From contig JARKUZ010000015.1 of the NCBI GenBank assembly GCA_029851945.1, positions 1 to 6,269 of the forward strand: a stretch of DNA of 6,269 nt, written 5' to 3'. The stretch comes from Terrisporobacter sp. (lineage in GTDB: Bacteria; Bacillota_A; Clostridia; Peptostreptococcales; Peptostreptococcaceae). The position numbers were made by a program, and so were the translations under genes. Positions 5,321 to 6,269 of the stretch are shown in pieces (position 1 is the stretch's first letter; each line of letters opens with the position of its first letter). The notes under the pieces were generated by a model that ran no database searches, was not told the origin of the DNA, and saw nothing but the letters and a program-made list of their open reading frames with translations.

Positions 5321-6269
5321 ACAAATCTAAAGCCATATCACCTTGTTTAATCCATTCTTTCTTACGCATAAATTCAGAAATTATGAATGTAAGAAGAGCT
5401 GGTAGTACAAAGTGCATTATGATTATTTGTAATATAACTATTTTTGATGATGCTGTTTCTGTCATTGTTTGATAAGCCATAATTTGTCCAACAAATCCTG
5501 CAGATCCCATACCTGATCCAGTTGCATTATTAGTCATTTTTAGGAAGGTTGAAGAAATAGGACCTAATATTGCACTAGATATAATTGCAGGTAGCCATAT
5601 TACAGGTTTTTTAATTATATTAGGTATTTGAAGCATTGATGTACCAACACCTTGTGCAAGAAGACCACCAAATTTATTTTCTCTATAGCTTGCAACAGCA
5701 AAACCAACCATTTGACAACAGCATCCCACAACAGCAGCTCCAGCAGTTATTCCATCAAGGTTTAATATAACTCCAATGGCAGCAGAGCTAATAGGTAGTG
5801 TTAATAATATACCCATAATTACTGAAACTAAAATACCCATAATAAAGGGTTGTTGTTCCATAGCAAACATTATTATTGTTCCAAGCCAAGTCATAAACTC
5901 TGAAATTGCAGGGCCTATAAGTAATCCAACAGCAGAGCCAACACCAATACTAACAAGTGGAGTAACTATTATATCTATTTTTGTTTTACCAGAAATAAGA
6001 TGTCCAACTTCAATTCCTACTAATGCAGCAATAAAAGCTCCTAAGGGCTCACCAGGACCAGCAAGTGTAATAACTCCAGTATCACTCATGATATTTCCAG
6101 TAAGTATTTTAGTTGCAAATCCACCAATCATACCAGATACTGCTGCAGAAATTACTATAAGTGGAGTTTCTTTAAATTTATAAGCAACTCCAACACCTAT
6201 TCCAGCACAAGTAGTTGCAGCTGCAAGTTTACCTATAAGAAAGATAGTAGTACCTAGATTTCCATCTAT
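5319..6269 (-). CDS. PfoR-like / PTS EIIC_2-family membrane protein (5' end outside window)
   Basis: The minus-strand frame is open from the window edge to the TAA at 5321-5319, giving 316 residues. The ATG at 6131 is internal: the 46 codons before it have no stop and encode more membrane helix (TTIFLIGKLAAATTCAGIG and LIVISAAVSG). The protein is very hydrophobic and glycine rich, with about eight or more helices. It matches the PTS_EIIC_2 group that includes clostridial PfoR. Numbered from the edge, family-type motifs are GPGEPLGAFIAAL (71-83), KTKIDIIVTP (95-104), GCCCQMVGFA (182-191), GVGTSMLQIPN (207-217) and GSGMGSAGFVGQ (251-262). The C terminus is a short polar tail. From the usual family length, roughly 30 N-terminal residues are missing. 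Such proteins are annotated as PTS IIC-like transporters or 'putative toxin regulators'. No EIIA or EIIB gene is visible, so sugar transport is unproven. The promoter lies outside the window. Confidence 0.88.
   Translation of the reverse strand: MDGNLGTTIFLIGKLAAATTCAGIGVGVAYKFKETPLIVISAAVSGMIGGFATKILTGNIMSDTGVITLAGPGEPLGAFIAALVGIEVGHLISGKTKIDIIVTPLVSIGVGSAVGLLIGPAISEFMTWLGTIIMFAMEQQPFIMGILVSVIMGILLTLPISSAAIGVILNLDGITAGAAVVGCCCQMVGFAVASYRENKFGGLLAQGVGTSMLQIPNIIKKPVIWLPAIISSAILGPISSTFLKMTNNATGSGMGSAGFVGQIMAYQTMTETASSKIVILQIIIMHFVLPALLTFIISEFMRKKEWIKQGDMALDL

Noticed and set aside
5776..6183. 135-residue plus-strand ORF
   Set aside because: It lies entirely antisense to the PfoR-like gene. Its composition (isoleucine, proline, serine and threonine repeats) is the shadow of hydrophobic, glycine-rich codons on the other strand. 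It has no ribosome site.
1..6269. CRISPR array, toxin-antitoxin pair, phage or defence system
   Set aside because: No regularly spaced repeats, no small overlapping gene pair, and no nuclease, integrase or helicase motif on either strand.

Overview
The window looks like an ordinary chromosomal segment of a low-G+C, spore-forming-type Firmicute, most likely Clostridium sensu stricto. The base composition is strongly A+T rich. Arginine is almost always AGA, isoleucine is often ATA and leucine is mostly TTA. Shine-Dalgarno sequences are purine rich, and the protein families (YoaK/DUF1275, PfoR-like membrane protein, multi-PAS cytoplasmic histidine kinase) are common in that genus. I cannot name the species. 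No transposase, phage gene, CRISPR array, tRNA or rRNA is visible.

Layout: positions 1-94 hold what may be the last codons of an upstream gene and a clear rho-independent terminator. A single GNAT-type acetyltransferase gene (311-904) follows and is closed by a long perfect hairpin (934-980). Next come a soluble multi-PAS sensor histidine kinase with no response regulator beside it (best start 1141, end 2979) and a six-helix YoaK/DUF1275 membrane protein (3112-3774). A 268-base gene-free stretch then carries a terminator and probable promoters. It precedes a 407-residue protein of unknown function with an N-terminal Cys4 zinc-ribbon-like motif and a RhoN/SAP-like helical module (4043-5266). 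Finally, the minus strand carries the 3' part of a PfoR-like / PTS EIIC_2-family membrane protein (5319-6269), cut off by the window edge.

The four plus-strand genes look like separate transcription units: gaps between them are 132-268 bases, with hairpins or promoter-like boxes in most gaps. I see no evidence that they form one pathway. The most striking DNA structure is a 67-base hairpin (5254-5320) between the two convergent genes. It contains both stop codons and has a T-run on each strand, so it should end transcription in both directions.

I found no convincing new multi-gene system. The items most worth a second look are the zinc-ribbon/RhoN-like protein, the orphan kinase as a possible Spo0A-type phosphorelay input, the stop-codon-containing bidirectional terminator, and a possible small RNA or long 3' UTR ending at the 3902-3950 hairpin.
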